DNA of 50,053 bases from DASWJZ01 sp038211615 (GTDB lineage: Bacteria; Pseudomonadota; Alphaproteobacteria; Rhizobiales; Afifellaceae): contig JBBQVL010000024.1 in the NCBI GenBank assembly GCA_038211615.1, positions 1 through 50,053 on the forward strand. The letters run 5' to 3'. The notes under the pieces are model-generated. The model did not search any database. It was given only the letters and a program-made list of their open reading frames with translations, and was not told the DNA's origin. Below are positions 1-6,767 of the stretch, piece after piece. Position 1 is the stretch's first letter. The number at the start of each line of letters is the position of its first letter. A program made the translations under genes and the position numbers.

Positions 1-272
1 AGGCCCCCGCCGGCGAGAACCCGGCCCGAGCCGTAACGGTCGGCAAGCGCGCCGGCGAAGGGCTGGCCGATGCCCCACATGATGTTCTGGATGGCGATCG
101 ACAGCGCGAAGATCTCGCGGCTCCAGCCGCGCGCTTCGGTCACGGGGGCCAGGAAGAGCCCCATGATCGAGCGCGGCCCGAAGGAGAAGAGCGAGATCAG
201 GCAGCCGGCAACAATGACCGCAGGCAGCGCGACGGCGACGGAGCGGGCGGGGGATGAAGCGGCGAGGGACAT
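1..272 (-). CDS. MFS transporter, N-terminal part only (runs off the left edge)
   Basis: The reading frame opens with ATG at 272 on the minus strand, with GGAG 7 nt upstream, and stays open to the window edge (90 residues). After a short Ala/Ser-rich tail there is a hydrophobic helix at about residues 12-32, then a second helix ending in the loop GQPFAGALADRYGSGRVL. That loop matches the conserved loop 2-3 signature of the major facilitator superfamily (G-x-L-a-D-r-x-G). It is therefore the start of an inner-membrane secondary transporter. The substrate cannot be inferred from this fragment. It is divergent from nadB, with 244 bp between the two starts. No truncation or frameshift is visible inside the part present. 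Confidence 0.85.
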   Translation of the reverse strand, partial: MSLAASSPARSVAVALPAVIVAGCLISLFSFGPRSIMGLFLAPVTEARGWSREIFALSIAIQNIMWGIGQPFAGALADRYGSGRVLAGGG

Positions 273-516
273 GGCGAAACTCCGAGGCGGAGCGGTCCCC
301 AGCATATAGCCCAAGCCTGTCAATTAGCCGAATTCATCTTTCTGATGGTTCTCTTCAGCTTCATTGATCGAAGCCGCACCCGCAGGTCGAACACTGACAT
401 CTCCTGGAATCCGGCTTCCGAAAAGTCCCGACTCGCTTCACTCCCTTGCCTTTCGACTGTCGGCGCGAAAGCGCCACGCGCCGCGGAACGCAGATGTTTA
501 GCAGAAGCTCCGGCCC

Positions 517-2121
517 ATGATCTCCCCCTTCCCTCCCTCTTCGTGGGGCGGCATCGATGACGTGATCATCGTCGGCGGCGGGCTGGCGGGGTTGTTCTGC
601 GCGCTGAAGCTTTCGCCGCGCCCGGTCACGGTTCTCTCCGGCGCCCCGATCGGCGAAGGCGCCTCGTTCGCCTCCGCGCAGAGCGGCATCGCGGCCGCGC
701 TCGGGGCGGGCGACACGATCGAGAGTCACGTCGCGGATACGATCGCTGCCGGCGCCGGACTTGTCGACGAGCGCGTGGCGCGGTCAATGGCGCGCGAGGC
801 GGCGGAGCGTGTCCATGATCTGCTCGGCTACGGCGTCGCCTTCGATCGCGACCTCGACGGCGCGTTGAAGCTCTCGCGCGAGGCCGCGCATTCGCAGCGG
901 CGGATCGTGAGCGTCGGCGGCGACACGGCCGGTGCGGCGATCATCGCGGCGCTTGTCGCGTCGGTTCGCGCCACGCCATCGATCCGCGTCCTGGAGGGCT
1001 ATGTCGCCGAGCAGCTCCGCGTCGAAGGGCCGTATGTCACCGGCCTGGTGGCGCGCGACCGGCGCGGCGGCCTCTCCGACCGGCTGCTCTTCTCGACCCG
1101 CGCCGTGGTGCTCGCCTCCGGCGGTGTCGGGCATCTCTACGCCGTCACCACCAACCCGCCGGCGGCGCGCGGCGAGGGCCTCGCCCTGGCGGCGCGAGCC
1201 GGGGCGCTGGTCGCCGATCCGGAGTTCGTCCAGTTCCATCCGACCGCCGTCGACATCGGCCGCGACCCGGCGCCGCTCGCGACCGAAGCGCTGCGCGGCG
1301 AAGGCGCGACAATCGTCGACCGGAGCGGCCACCGCTTCCTGCTCGACCTGCACCCCGATGGCGAGCTTGCGCCGCGCGACATCGTGGCGCGCGGCGTGCA
1401 TGAAGCCCGCGTCAGCGGCAAGGGCGCCTTCCTCGATTGCCGCGTGGCGATCGGGGAGGATTTCGCGGAACGGTTCCCGACCATCCACGCCGCCTGCATG
1501 GCGGCGGGCATCGACCCGGCGCGCCAGCCGATCCCGATCGCGCCAGCCGCGCACTATCACATGGGTGGCGTGCACGTGGACGGTGTCGGCCGCACGACGC
1601 TCGACGGGCTGTGGGCCTGCGGCGAAGTTGCCTCGACCGGCGCGCATGGCGCCAACCGACTCGCCTCGAACGCGCTGCTGGAGGCGGTCGTCTACGCCGG
1701 CCGCGCCGCCGAGGACATCCACGGCCTGCTGCCCGTTCCGAAGACGACGCGCTGGACCGACTCGGAGCAGGGCGACGCGCCGGCCGCTCCGGAGGAGGAC
1801 CACGGGGCGATCCGCACGCTGCGCGCCGCCATGAGCCGGCATGTGGGCGTGGTGCGCGAGCGGGCCGGCCTTGTCCAGGCGCTCGCCACAATCGAGGAGC
1901 TTGCAGCGGGCATCCATGGCCCGCAGATGCGCAACGCGCTCGTCGCGGCAAAGCTCATCGCCGCCGCGGCGCTGAAGCGCGAGGAAAGCCGCGGCGCGCA
2001 CTATCGCAGCGACTACCCGCGGCCGGACGCCAAGCGCGCCGTCCGGACCTTCGTCACCCTCGAAGACGTAAACGCGATCGCGGCGGACGCCGCGGCAGTC
2101 CCGCTTGACCTTGCGTCCTGA
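517..2121 (+). CDS. nadB: L-aspartate oxidase
   Basis: A flavoenzyme that oxidises L-aspartate to iminoaspartate, the first step of de novo NAD synthesis, in the cytoplasm. The protein has 534 residues, normal for NadB. It starts with an FAD-binding Rossmann motif (IIVGGGLAGLFCALKL, about residues 17-32). The succinate dehydrogenase/fumarate reductase family block EFVQFHPTA lies at about 236-244, EALRGEGA follows, and HYHMGGV is near 346-352. The C-terminal helical domain carries the ESRGAHYRSDYP motif. The ATG at 517 has only a weak upstream AGAAG. nadA and nadC, often clustered with nadB, are not adjacent here: ppdK follows and an MFS gene is divergent upstream. NadB is preferred over SdhA/FrdA because of the size and the sequence around the active site. 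Confidence 0.95.
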   Translation: MISPFPPSSWGGIDDVIIVGGGLAGLFCALKLSPRPVTVLSGAPIGEGASFASAQSGIAAALGAGDTIESHVADTIAAGAGLVDERVARSMAREAAERVHDLLGYGVAFDRDLDGALKLSREAAHSQRRIVSVGGDTAGAAIIAALVASVRATPSIRVLEGYVAEQLRVEGPYVTGLVARDRRGGLSDRLLFSTRAVVLASGGVGHLYAVTTNPPAARGEGLALAARAGALVADPEFVQFHPTAVDIGRDPAPLATEALRGEGATIVDRSGHRFLLDLHPDGELAPRDIVARGVHEARVSGKGAFLDCRVAIGEDFAERFPTIHAACMAAGIDPARQPIPIAPAAHYHMGGVHVDGVGRTTLDGLWACGEVASTGAHGANRLASNALLEAVVYAGRAAEDIHGLLPVPKTTRWTDSEQGDAPAAPEEDHGAIRTLRAAMSRHVGVVRERAGLVQALATIEELAAGIHGPQMRNALVAAKLIAAAALKREESRGAHYRSDYPRPDAKRAVRTFVTLEDVNAIAADAAAVPLDLAS

Positions 2122-2223
2122 AGCGCACTTGCAATCCTTTGCCGGAACACCCGCCACGGTCGGCGATTGTGCATCCGGCCCGATCGGGCTAGCAGCGTCA
2201 GCGATGGCGTGAGAGGGCGGCTC

Positions 2224-4899
2224 ATGGCGAAGTGGGTTTACGGGTTCGGCGGCGGCAAGGCCGAGGGCTCGGCGGCAATGAAGGAGCTTCTCGGCGGCAA
2301 GGGCGCCAACCTCGCCGAGATGGCGAGCCTCGGCCTCCCCGTCCCGCCGGGTTTCACCATCACCACGGAAGTCTGCACCTACTTCTACGCGCACGACCGC
2401 ACCTACCCGACCGATCTCCGCGCCGAGCTGGAGGGGGCGCTCGGCGCGATCGCCGACCGTACCGGTCGCATCTTCGGCGACCGCAGCGAGCCGCTGCTGG
2501 TCTCGGTACGCTCCGGCGCGCGCGCCTCGATGCCTGGCATGATGGACACGGTCCTGAACCTCGGCCTGAACGACGAGACGGTGCTGGCGCTCGCAAGGAG
2601 CGCCGATCCGCGCTTCGCCTGGGATTCCTACCGCCGCTTCATCCAGATGTACGGGAGCGTGGTGCTCGGCGTCGAGCATCACGAGTTCGAAGCGATCCTC
2701 GAGCTGGAGCGCGAGCGGCGCGGGGCGGCAGAGGACACCTTCATCGACGCCGACGGGTGGCAGGCGATCGTCGCGCAATACAAGAAGCTGATCGAGGATA
2801 CGCTGGAAAAGCCGTTCCCGCAGGAGCCGGCCGACCAGCTCTGGGGCGCCATCGGCGCCGTCTTCGGCTCATGGATGAACGCCCGCGCGCATGCCTATCG
2901 GCAGCTGCACGGCATCCCGGCGGGATGGGGCACGGCGGTCAACGTGCAGGCGATGGTGTTCGGCAACATGGGGGGCACGTCGGCGACCGGCGTCGCCTTC
3001 ACGCGCAATCCCTCGACCGGCGAAAAGGCGCTGTTCGGCGAGTTCCTGGTCAATGCACAGGGCGAGGACGTGGTCGCCGGCATCCGCACGCCGCAGGATC
3101 TGACGGAAGCGGCGCGCATCGGCTCCGGCTCCACCATGCCTTCGCTCGAAGGATTGATGCCGGAGGCTTTCGCGGAATTCAGCGGGATCGTGGAGCGGCT
3201 CGAAGCGCATTACCGCGACATGCAGGACGTCGAGTTCACGATCGAGCGCGGCAAGCTCTGGATGCTGCAGACGCGTGCCGGCAAGCGCACCGCGAAGGCG
3301 GCGCTGAAGATCGCCGTCGACATGGCGGCGGAAGGTCTGATCGCGCGCGAGGAGGCGATCGGCCGCATCGAGCCGGCGTCGCTCGACCAGCTCCTGCATC
3401 CGACCCTCGACCCGGCGGCGCCGCGCACGCTCATCGCGCGCGGCCTGCCCGCCTCGCCCGGCGCCGCGACGGGCGAGATCGCGTTCAATGCCGAGGAGGC
3501 GCAACGGCTGAAGGGCGAGGCGCGCGACGTCATCCTGGTGCGGAACGAGACGAGCCCGGAGGACATCCACGGCATGATTGCCGCGCTCGGCGTGCTGACG
3601 GCGCGCGGCGGTATGACGAGCCACGCCGCGGTCGTGGCGCGCGGCATGGGAAAGCCCTGCGTCTGCGGCGCCGGCGCGGTCAAGATCGACGCGAAGCTCG
3701 GCACGCTCTCGGTTGCCGGAAGAACCTGGAGAGCCGGCGACGTACTCACCATCGATGGCGCCACCGGCGAGGTCTATGACGGTCGCGTGCCGACGCTTCC
3801 GGCGCAGCTCACCGGCGATTTCGCCACGCTGATGGGCTGGGCGGACGCCACGCGCCGCATGCGGGTCCGCGCCAATGCCGAGACGCCGAACGACGCGCGC
3901 GTGGCGCGCGAATTCGGCGCCGAGGGGATCGGCCTCTGCCGGACGGAGCACATGTTCTTCGACGGCGAGCGCATCCAGGGTGTGCGCGAGATGATCCTCG
4001 CGACGGATTCCGCCGGCCGCCGCGCGGCGCTGGCAAAACTCCTGCCGCACCAGCGTAACGACTTCGTGGCGCTCTTCACCATCATGCGCGGGCTGCCGGT
4101 GACGATCCGGCTGCTCGACCCGCCGCTGCACGAATTCCTGCCGAAGGGGGACGAGGAGATCGCGAGCGTGGCGGCGGCGATGAAGGTGGACCCGGCACTG
4201 CTCCGCGACCGGGTGATCGCGCTCACCGAATCAAATCCGATGCTCGGGCATCGCGGCTGCCGGCTGCTCATCACCTATCCGGAGATCACCGAGATGCAGA
4301 CGCGCGCCATCCTGGAGGCGGCGGCCGAGGCGGCAGCCAGGACCGGCGAGGCGGTGACGCCGGAGATCATGGTGCCGCTCGTCGGAATGCGCGCCGAGCT
4401 CGACCAGGTGCGCGCCACGATCGACGCCACCGCGAAGACACTCGCGCCGGATAACGGCGGCGCGGTCAAATACTCGGTCGGTACGATGATAGAGCTTCCG
4501 CGCGCGGCGCTTCGCGCGCAGGAGATCGCGGAAGGCGCCGACTTCTTCTCCTTCGGCACCAACGATCTGACGCAGACCACTTTCGGCATCTCCCGCGACG
4601 ACGCCGCTGGCTTCATCGGCGCCTACCAGGAGCGCGGCATCATCGATGCCGATCCCTTCGCGACGCTCGACATCGAGGGCGTGGGAGTGCTGGTGCGTGT
4701 CGCCGCGAACGAGGGCCGCAAGGCACGGCCGGACCTGAAGCTCGGCATCTGCGGCGAGCACGGCGGCGATCCCGCCTCCATCCGCTTCTGCGAGGCGATC
4801 GGCCTCGACTACGTTTCCTGCTCGCCCTTCCGCGTGCCGATCGCACGCCTCGCCGCCGCACAGGCCTCGCTCACAAGCGCGCAAGCGCCGAAGGACTGA
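2224..4899 (+). CDS. ppdK: Pyruvate, phosphate dikinase
   Basis: Interconverts pyruvate + ATP + Pi and phosphoenolpyruvate + AMP + PPi; cytoplasmic, at the glycolysis/gluconeogenesis branch point. The protein has 891 residues, the usual bacterial length. The N-terminal nucleotide-binding domain begins KWVYGFGGGKAEGS. The swivelling phosphohistidine domain has GGMTSHAAVVARGMGKPC, with the catalytic His near 467. The C-terminal PEP/pyruvate TIM-barrel has FSFGTNDLTQTTFG and LGICGEHGGDP, with the catalytic Cys near 843. An upstream in-frame start at 2167 exists, but ATG 2224 is chosen because it is preceded by GAGAGG and gives the conserved N-terminus. It lies 102 bp after nadB, possibly co-transcribed. 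No regulatory PDRP gene is seen nearby. Confidence 0.97.
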   Translation: MAKWVYGFGGGKAEGSAAMKELLGGKGANLAEMASLGLPVPPGFTITTEVCTYFYAHDRTYPTDLRAELEGALGAIADRTGRIFGDRSEPLLVSVRSGARASMPGMMDTVLNLGLNDETVLALARSADPRFAWDSYRRFIQMYGSVVLGVEHHEFEAILELERERRGAAEDTFIDADGWQAIVAQYKKLIEDTLEKPFPQEPADQLWGAIGAVFGSWMNARAHAYRQLHGIPAGWGTAVNVQAMVFGNMGGTSATGVAFTRNPSTGEKALFGEFLVNAQGEDVVAGIRTPQDLTEAARIGSGSTMPSLEGLMPEAFAEFSGIVERLEAHYRDMQDVEFTIERGKLWMLQTRAGKRTAKAALKIAVDMAAEGLIAREEAIGRIEPASLDQLLHPTLDPAAPRTLIARGLPASPGAATGEIAFNAEEAQRLKGEARDVILVRNETSPEDIHGMIAALGVLTARGGMTSHAAVVARGMGKPCVCGAGAVKIDAKLGTLSVAGRTWRAGDVLTIDGATGEVYDGRVPTLPAQLTGDFATLMGWADATRRMRVRANAETPNDARVAREFGAEGIGLCRTEHMFFDGERIQGVREMILATDSAGRRAALAKLLPHQRNDFVALFTIMRGLPVTIRLLDPPLHEFLPKGDEEIASVAAAMKVDPALLRDRVIALTESNPMLGHRGCRLLITYPEITEMQTRAILEAAAEAAARTGEAVTPEIMVPLVGMRAELDQVRATIDATAKTLAPDNGGAVKYSVGTMIELPRAALRAQEIAEGADFFSFGTNDLTQTTFGISRDDAAGFIGAYQERGIIDADPFATLDIEGVGVLVRVAANEGRKARPDLKLGICGEHGGDPASIRFCEAIGLDYVSCSPFRVPIARLAAAQASLTSAQAPKD

Positions 4900-4916
4900 A
4901 CCGGTCACCATCGGTT

Positions 4917-5062
4917 TGTCATCCCGGAAGGCGCGGAACGCGCCTGTCCGGGACCCATACGCACCGCATTTGAGATTGGCTGCGACAAGCGTCGCGCGCC
5001 GTCCTGCGCGCTGCAGAGCGTATGGGTCCCGGTCCCGGCCTCTCGGCCGAACCCGGATGACA
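4917..5062. repeat. Palindromic intergenic repeat, family A (copy 1, 146 bp)
   Basis: The element is bounded by TGTCATCCCGG on the left and CCCGGATGACA on the right, which are near-perfect inverted repeats. Inside the left end is a GGCGCG...CGCGCC hairpin followed by TCCGGGACCCATACGCACC. Inside the right end is GGGTCCCGG, then GGCC-TCT-CGGCC and GAACCCGG. A second copy (7818-7933) shares both ends and the inner hairpins but has a shorter, different core. It lies 17 bp after the ppdK stop. The rest of this 394-bp gap (5063-5293) holds the leader of the next gene and no coding sequence that I can support. Confidence 0.85.
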
Positions 5063-5189
5063 GACGCAGGGGTGGTGGAAGGGTCCAGCAACGATACCGA
5101 GGGCTTCCAGACCAGCCGCATTATCGCCCGATTAACCTTGGAAGAATGTAAACGCCGTCGAGGGGCGGCGTCTGGAAGGGGGGCGGCCA

Positions 5190-5208
5190 GCGGTTAACCG
5201 CCTGTCAA
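5190..5208 (+). promoter_or_regulatory. Possible CtrA-like site upstream of the cell wall hydrolase
   Basis: A perfect 12-bp palindrome GCGGTTAACCGC (5190-5201) overlaps TTAA-N7-TCAA (5194-5208). This matches seven of the eight fixed bases of the alphaproteobacterial CtrA consensus TTAA-N7-TTAA. It lies about 85 bp upstream of the hydrolase start. Cell wall hydrolases are plausible CtrA targets, but a seven-of-eight match is weak evidence. Confidence 0.25.
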
Positions 5209-5293
5209 CCTCAACTTGGTTTTAATCCTGTCGTGAAAGTGACAGCGGTTTGTGTTGCATTCCTGCAACTCGATCGCGGGGGGATATCACGCT

Positions 5294-6481
5294 GTGTCTG
5301 ATGCGTCTCGTCGCGTAAGCGTCCTGAACTTCACCGCGCTCGTCTCCGTCGTATCGATTGCGGCCTTTGCCTCGGCAACGCCCGCCGGTTCTCCAAGACT
5401 CTCCGATCTCGGCCTCGCCGGCATCCGCCCGGTGACGGCATTCTCGTCCGGCAAGCTCCAGTCGATGGTCGCCCTCGCCGCCCTCGAAGCGTCGCAGAGG
5501 CAGCCGGCCGCGCCGGAGACCTTCGCCGAAGCGGAACGCGCGCCGGTCGTCCTCGCCGCGGTCGAGCGGGTCGCGGCCGTCGCCCCGCTCAAGACCTACA
5601 GCGCAGTGGAGCATCTCCCGGACTCGGGCGCAGTCGCGATGAAGGTCGCGGACATGCAGGCGCCGCACGATGCGACGCTCCCGACCGAGCGCTTCACCGT
5701 GCATCTCTCGCCGCGCTCGGCCGAGGAGGCCTACTCCGCGTTCGCCCGGCCGGTGCTCGACGACCATCGCGCCATCGCGCTCGCCCGGCTGCCGCAGGCG
5801 AAGCCCCGCGCGATCTTCGCGCAGAACTCCGATGGCTTTGTCACCGCCAATCCTGACGTTCTCGCCTATGCGCCGGCCGTCGCCGACATCGACGCGCCGT
5901 TCGACGTGGTCATGAGCGGCGCGCGCATCGTGGAAGAGGACGGCCTCTACCGCCCCCATCCGCGCCCCGATCCAGAGGACGTGCTCGGCTGGCTCGACGG
6001 GCGCGCGCTCGGCCAGTTCGCCCCCGGTCAGCACGACTGGGTGCAGAATCCGCTGCCGCCGGCCGTCTACCAGGTCAAGGAGCAGAAGTGCCTCGCGCAA
6101 GGCATCTACTTCGAGGCGCGCGGCGAATCCGAAGCGGGCCAGGCGGCGGTCGCGCAGGTCATCCTGAACCGCGTGCGCAACCCGGCCTATCCAGGCACGA
6201 TCTGCGGCGTCGTTTATCAGGACCGCAACCACCGGCACGCCTGCCAGTTCTCCTTCGCCTGCGACGGGCGCTCCGAGGTCATCTCCGAGCAGCGGCAGTG
6301 GGAAACGGCGCAGCGGATCGCAACCGACGTGACCGCCGGCCGAACCTGGAACGCGGAAGTGGGCGATTCCACCCACTACCACGCTAACTATGTGCGCCCA
6401 GGCTGGGGCCGGCGCATGATCAAGGTCGATCGGATCGGCGCCCACATCTTCTACCGGACGCGTCTCGGAGGCTGGTCGTAG
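5294..6481 (+). CDS. Exported cell wall hydrolase, SleB/Hydrolase_2 family
   Basis: A probable peptidoglycan hydrolase acting in the periplasm. The C-terminal domain (about residues 260-395) carries the Hydrolase_2 (SleB/CwlJ) pattern: CLAQGIYFEARGESEAGQ with the predicted catalytic Glu near 274, then VAQVILNRVRNPAYPGTICG, CQFSFACDG and a DSTHYHANYVRPGW motif near the end. The N-terminus has one hydrophobic stretch (VLNFTALVSVVSIAAFASA), a signal peptide or anchor. The middle 200 residues are an Ala/Pro-rich linker without a recognisable domain. GTG 5294 is chosen because GGGGGGA lies 9 nt upstream; another GTG in frame at 5252 lacks such a site. A terminator-like hairpin follows at 6515. Confidence 0.9.
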   Translation: MSDASRRVSVLNFTALVSVVSIAAFASATPAGSPRLSDLGLAGIRPVTAFSSGKLQSMVALAALEASQRQPAAPETFAEAERAPVVLAAVERVAAVAPLKTYSAVEHLPDSGAVAMKVADMQAPHDATLPTERFTVHLSPRSAEEAYSAFARPVLDDHRAIALARLPQAKPRAIFAQNSDGFVTANPDVLAYAPAVADIDAPFDVVMSGARIVEEDGLYRPHPRPDPEDVLGWLDGRALGQFAPGQHDWVQNPLPPAVYQVKEQKCLAQGIYFEARGESEAGQAAVAQVILNRVRNPAYPGTICGVVYQDRNHRHACQFSFACDGRSEVISEQRQWETAQRIATDVTAGRTWNAEVGDSTHYHANYVRPGWGRRMIKVDRIGAHIFYRTRLGGWS

Positions 6482-6514
6482 CTCGTAATCCTGCAGCCAC
6501 CGGTGACAGTCGGG

Positions 6515-6543
6515 AAGCGCGTCGCGAGGCGCGCTTTTCGTTT
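6515..6543 (+). terminator. Rho-independent terminator after the cell wall hydrolase
   Basis: The 7-bp stem AAGCGCG/CGCGCTT has an 8-nt loop and is followed by TTTTCGTTT. It starts 33 bp after the hydrolase stop codon, on the plus strand. Confidence 0.65.
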
Positions 6544-6573
6544 GTAGGGGTGGTTGGGCCGGGGGTGACGGAG

Positions 6574-6755
6574 CCCTCTCCCCTTGAGGGAGAGGGTGGG
6601 GTCCGGCTTTGGCCGGACCTCGGGAGAGGGGAGCCCTGCGATTGGCTGCCTTCGCCAGATCGGAGACCTCCCCCTCATCCGGCTGCACAGCCTGTCCTCG
6701 GGCCGGCCTTCGGCCGGACCCGGGGGCAGCCACCTTCTCCCTCAAGGGGAGAAGG
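6574..6755. repeat. Compound intergenic repeat with palindromic ends between convergent genes, family C
   Basis: The left end is a 9-bp hairpin CCCTCTCCC-CTTGA-GGGAGAGGG (6574-6596). The right end is CCTTCTCCC-TCAAG-GGGAGAAGG (6733-6755). The 15-bp cores of the two ends (CTCCCCTTGAGGGAG and its complement) are exact inverted copies. Between them is GTCCGGC-TTTG-GCCGGAC (6601-6618) and a GGCCGGCC-TTC-GGCCGGACC palindrome (6701-6719). It fills the gap between the converging hydrolase and glyS genes and probably stops transcription in both directions. Similar CTCTCCC...GGGAGAG repeats are common in Rhizobiales. Confidence 0.8.
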
Positions 6756-6767
6756 CCCGCGCTGGGG

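Noticed and set aside
347..361. GTTC-TCTTCAG-CTTC near the nadB leader as a LexA site
   Set aside because: The second half is CTTC, so it fails the consensus; nadB is not an SOS gene.
784..2778. A 664-codon minus-strand open frame across nadB and ppdK
   Set aside because: Shadow frame in GC-rich DNA: Arg/His/Asp-rich, no recognisable motif, opposite two certain genes.
517..4899. nadB-ppdK considered as a functional operon for NAD synthesis
   Set aside because: The pathways are unrelated, there is a 102-bp gap with a separate ribosome binding site, and nadA/nadC are absent; co-transcription remains possible but carries no functional message.
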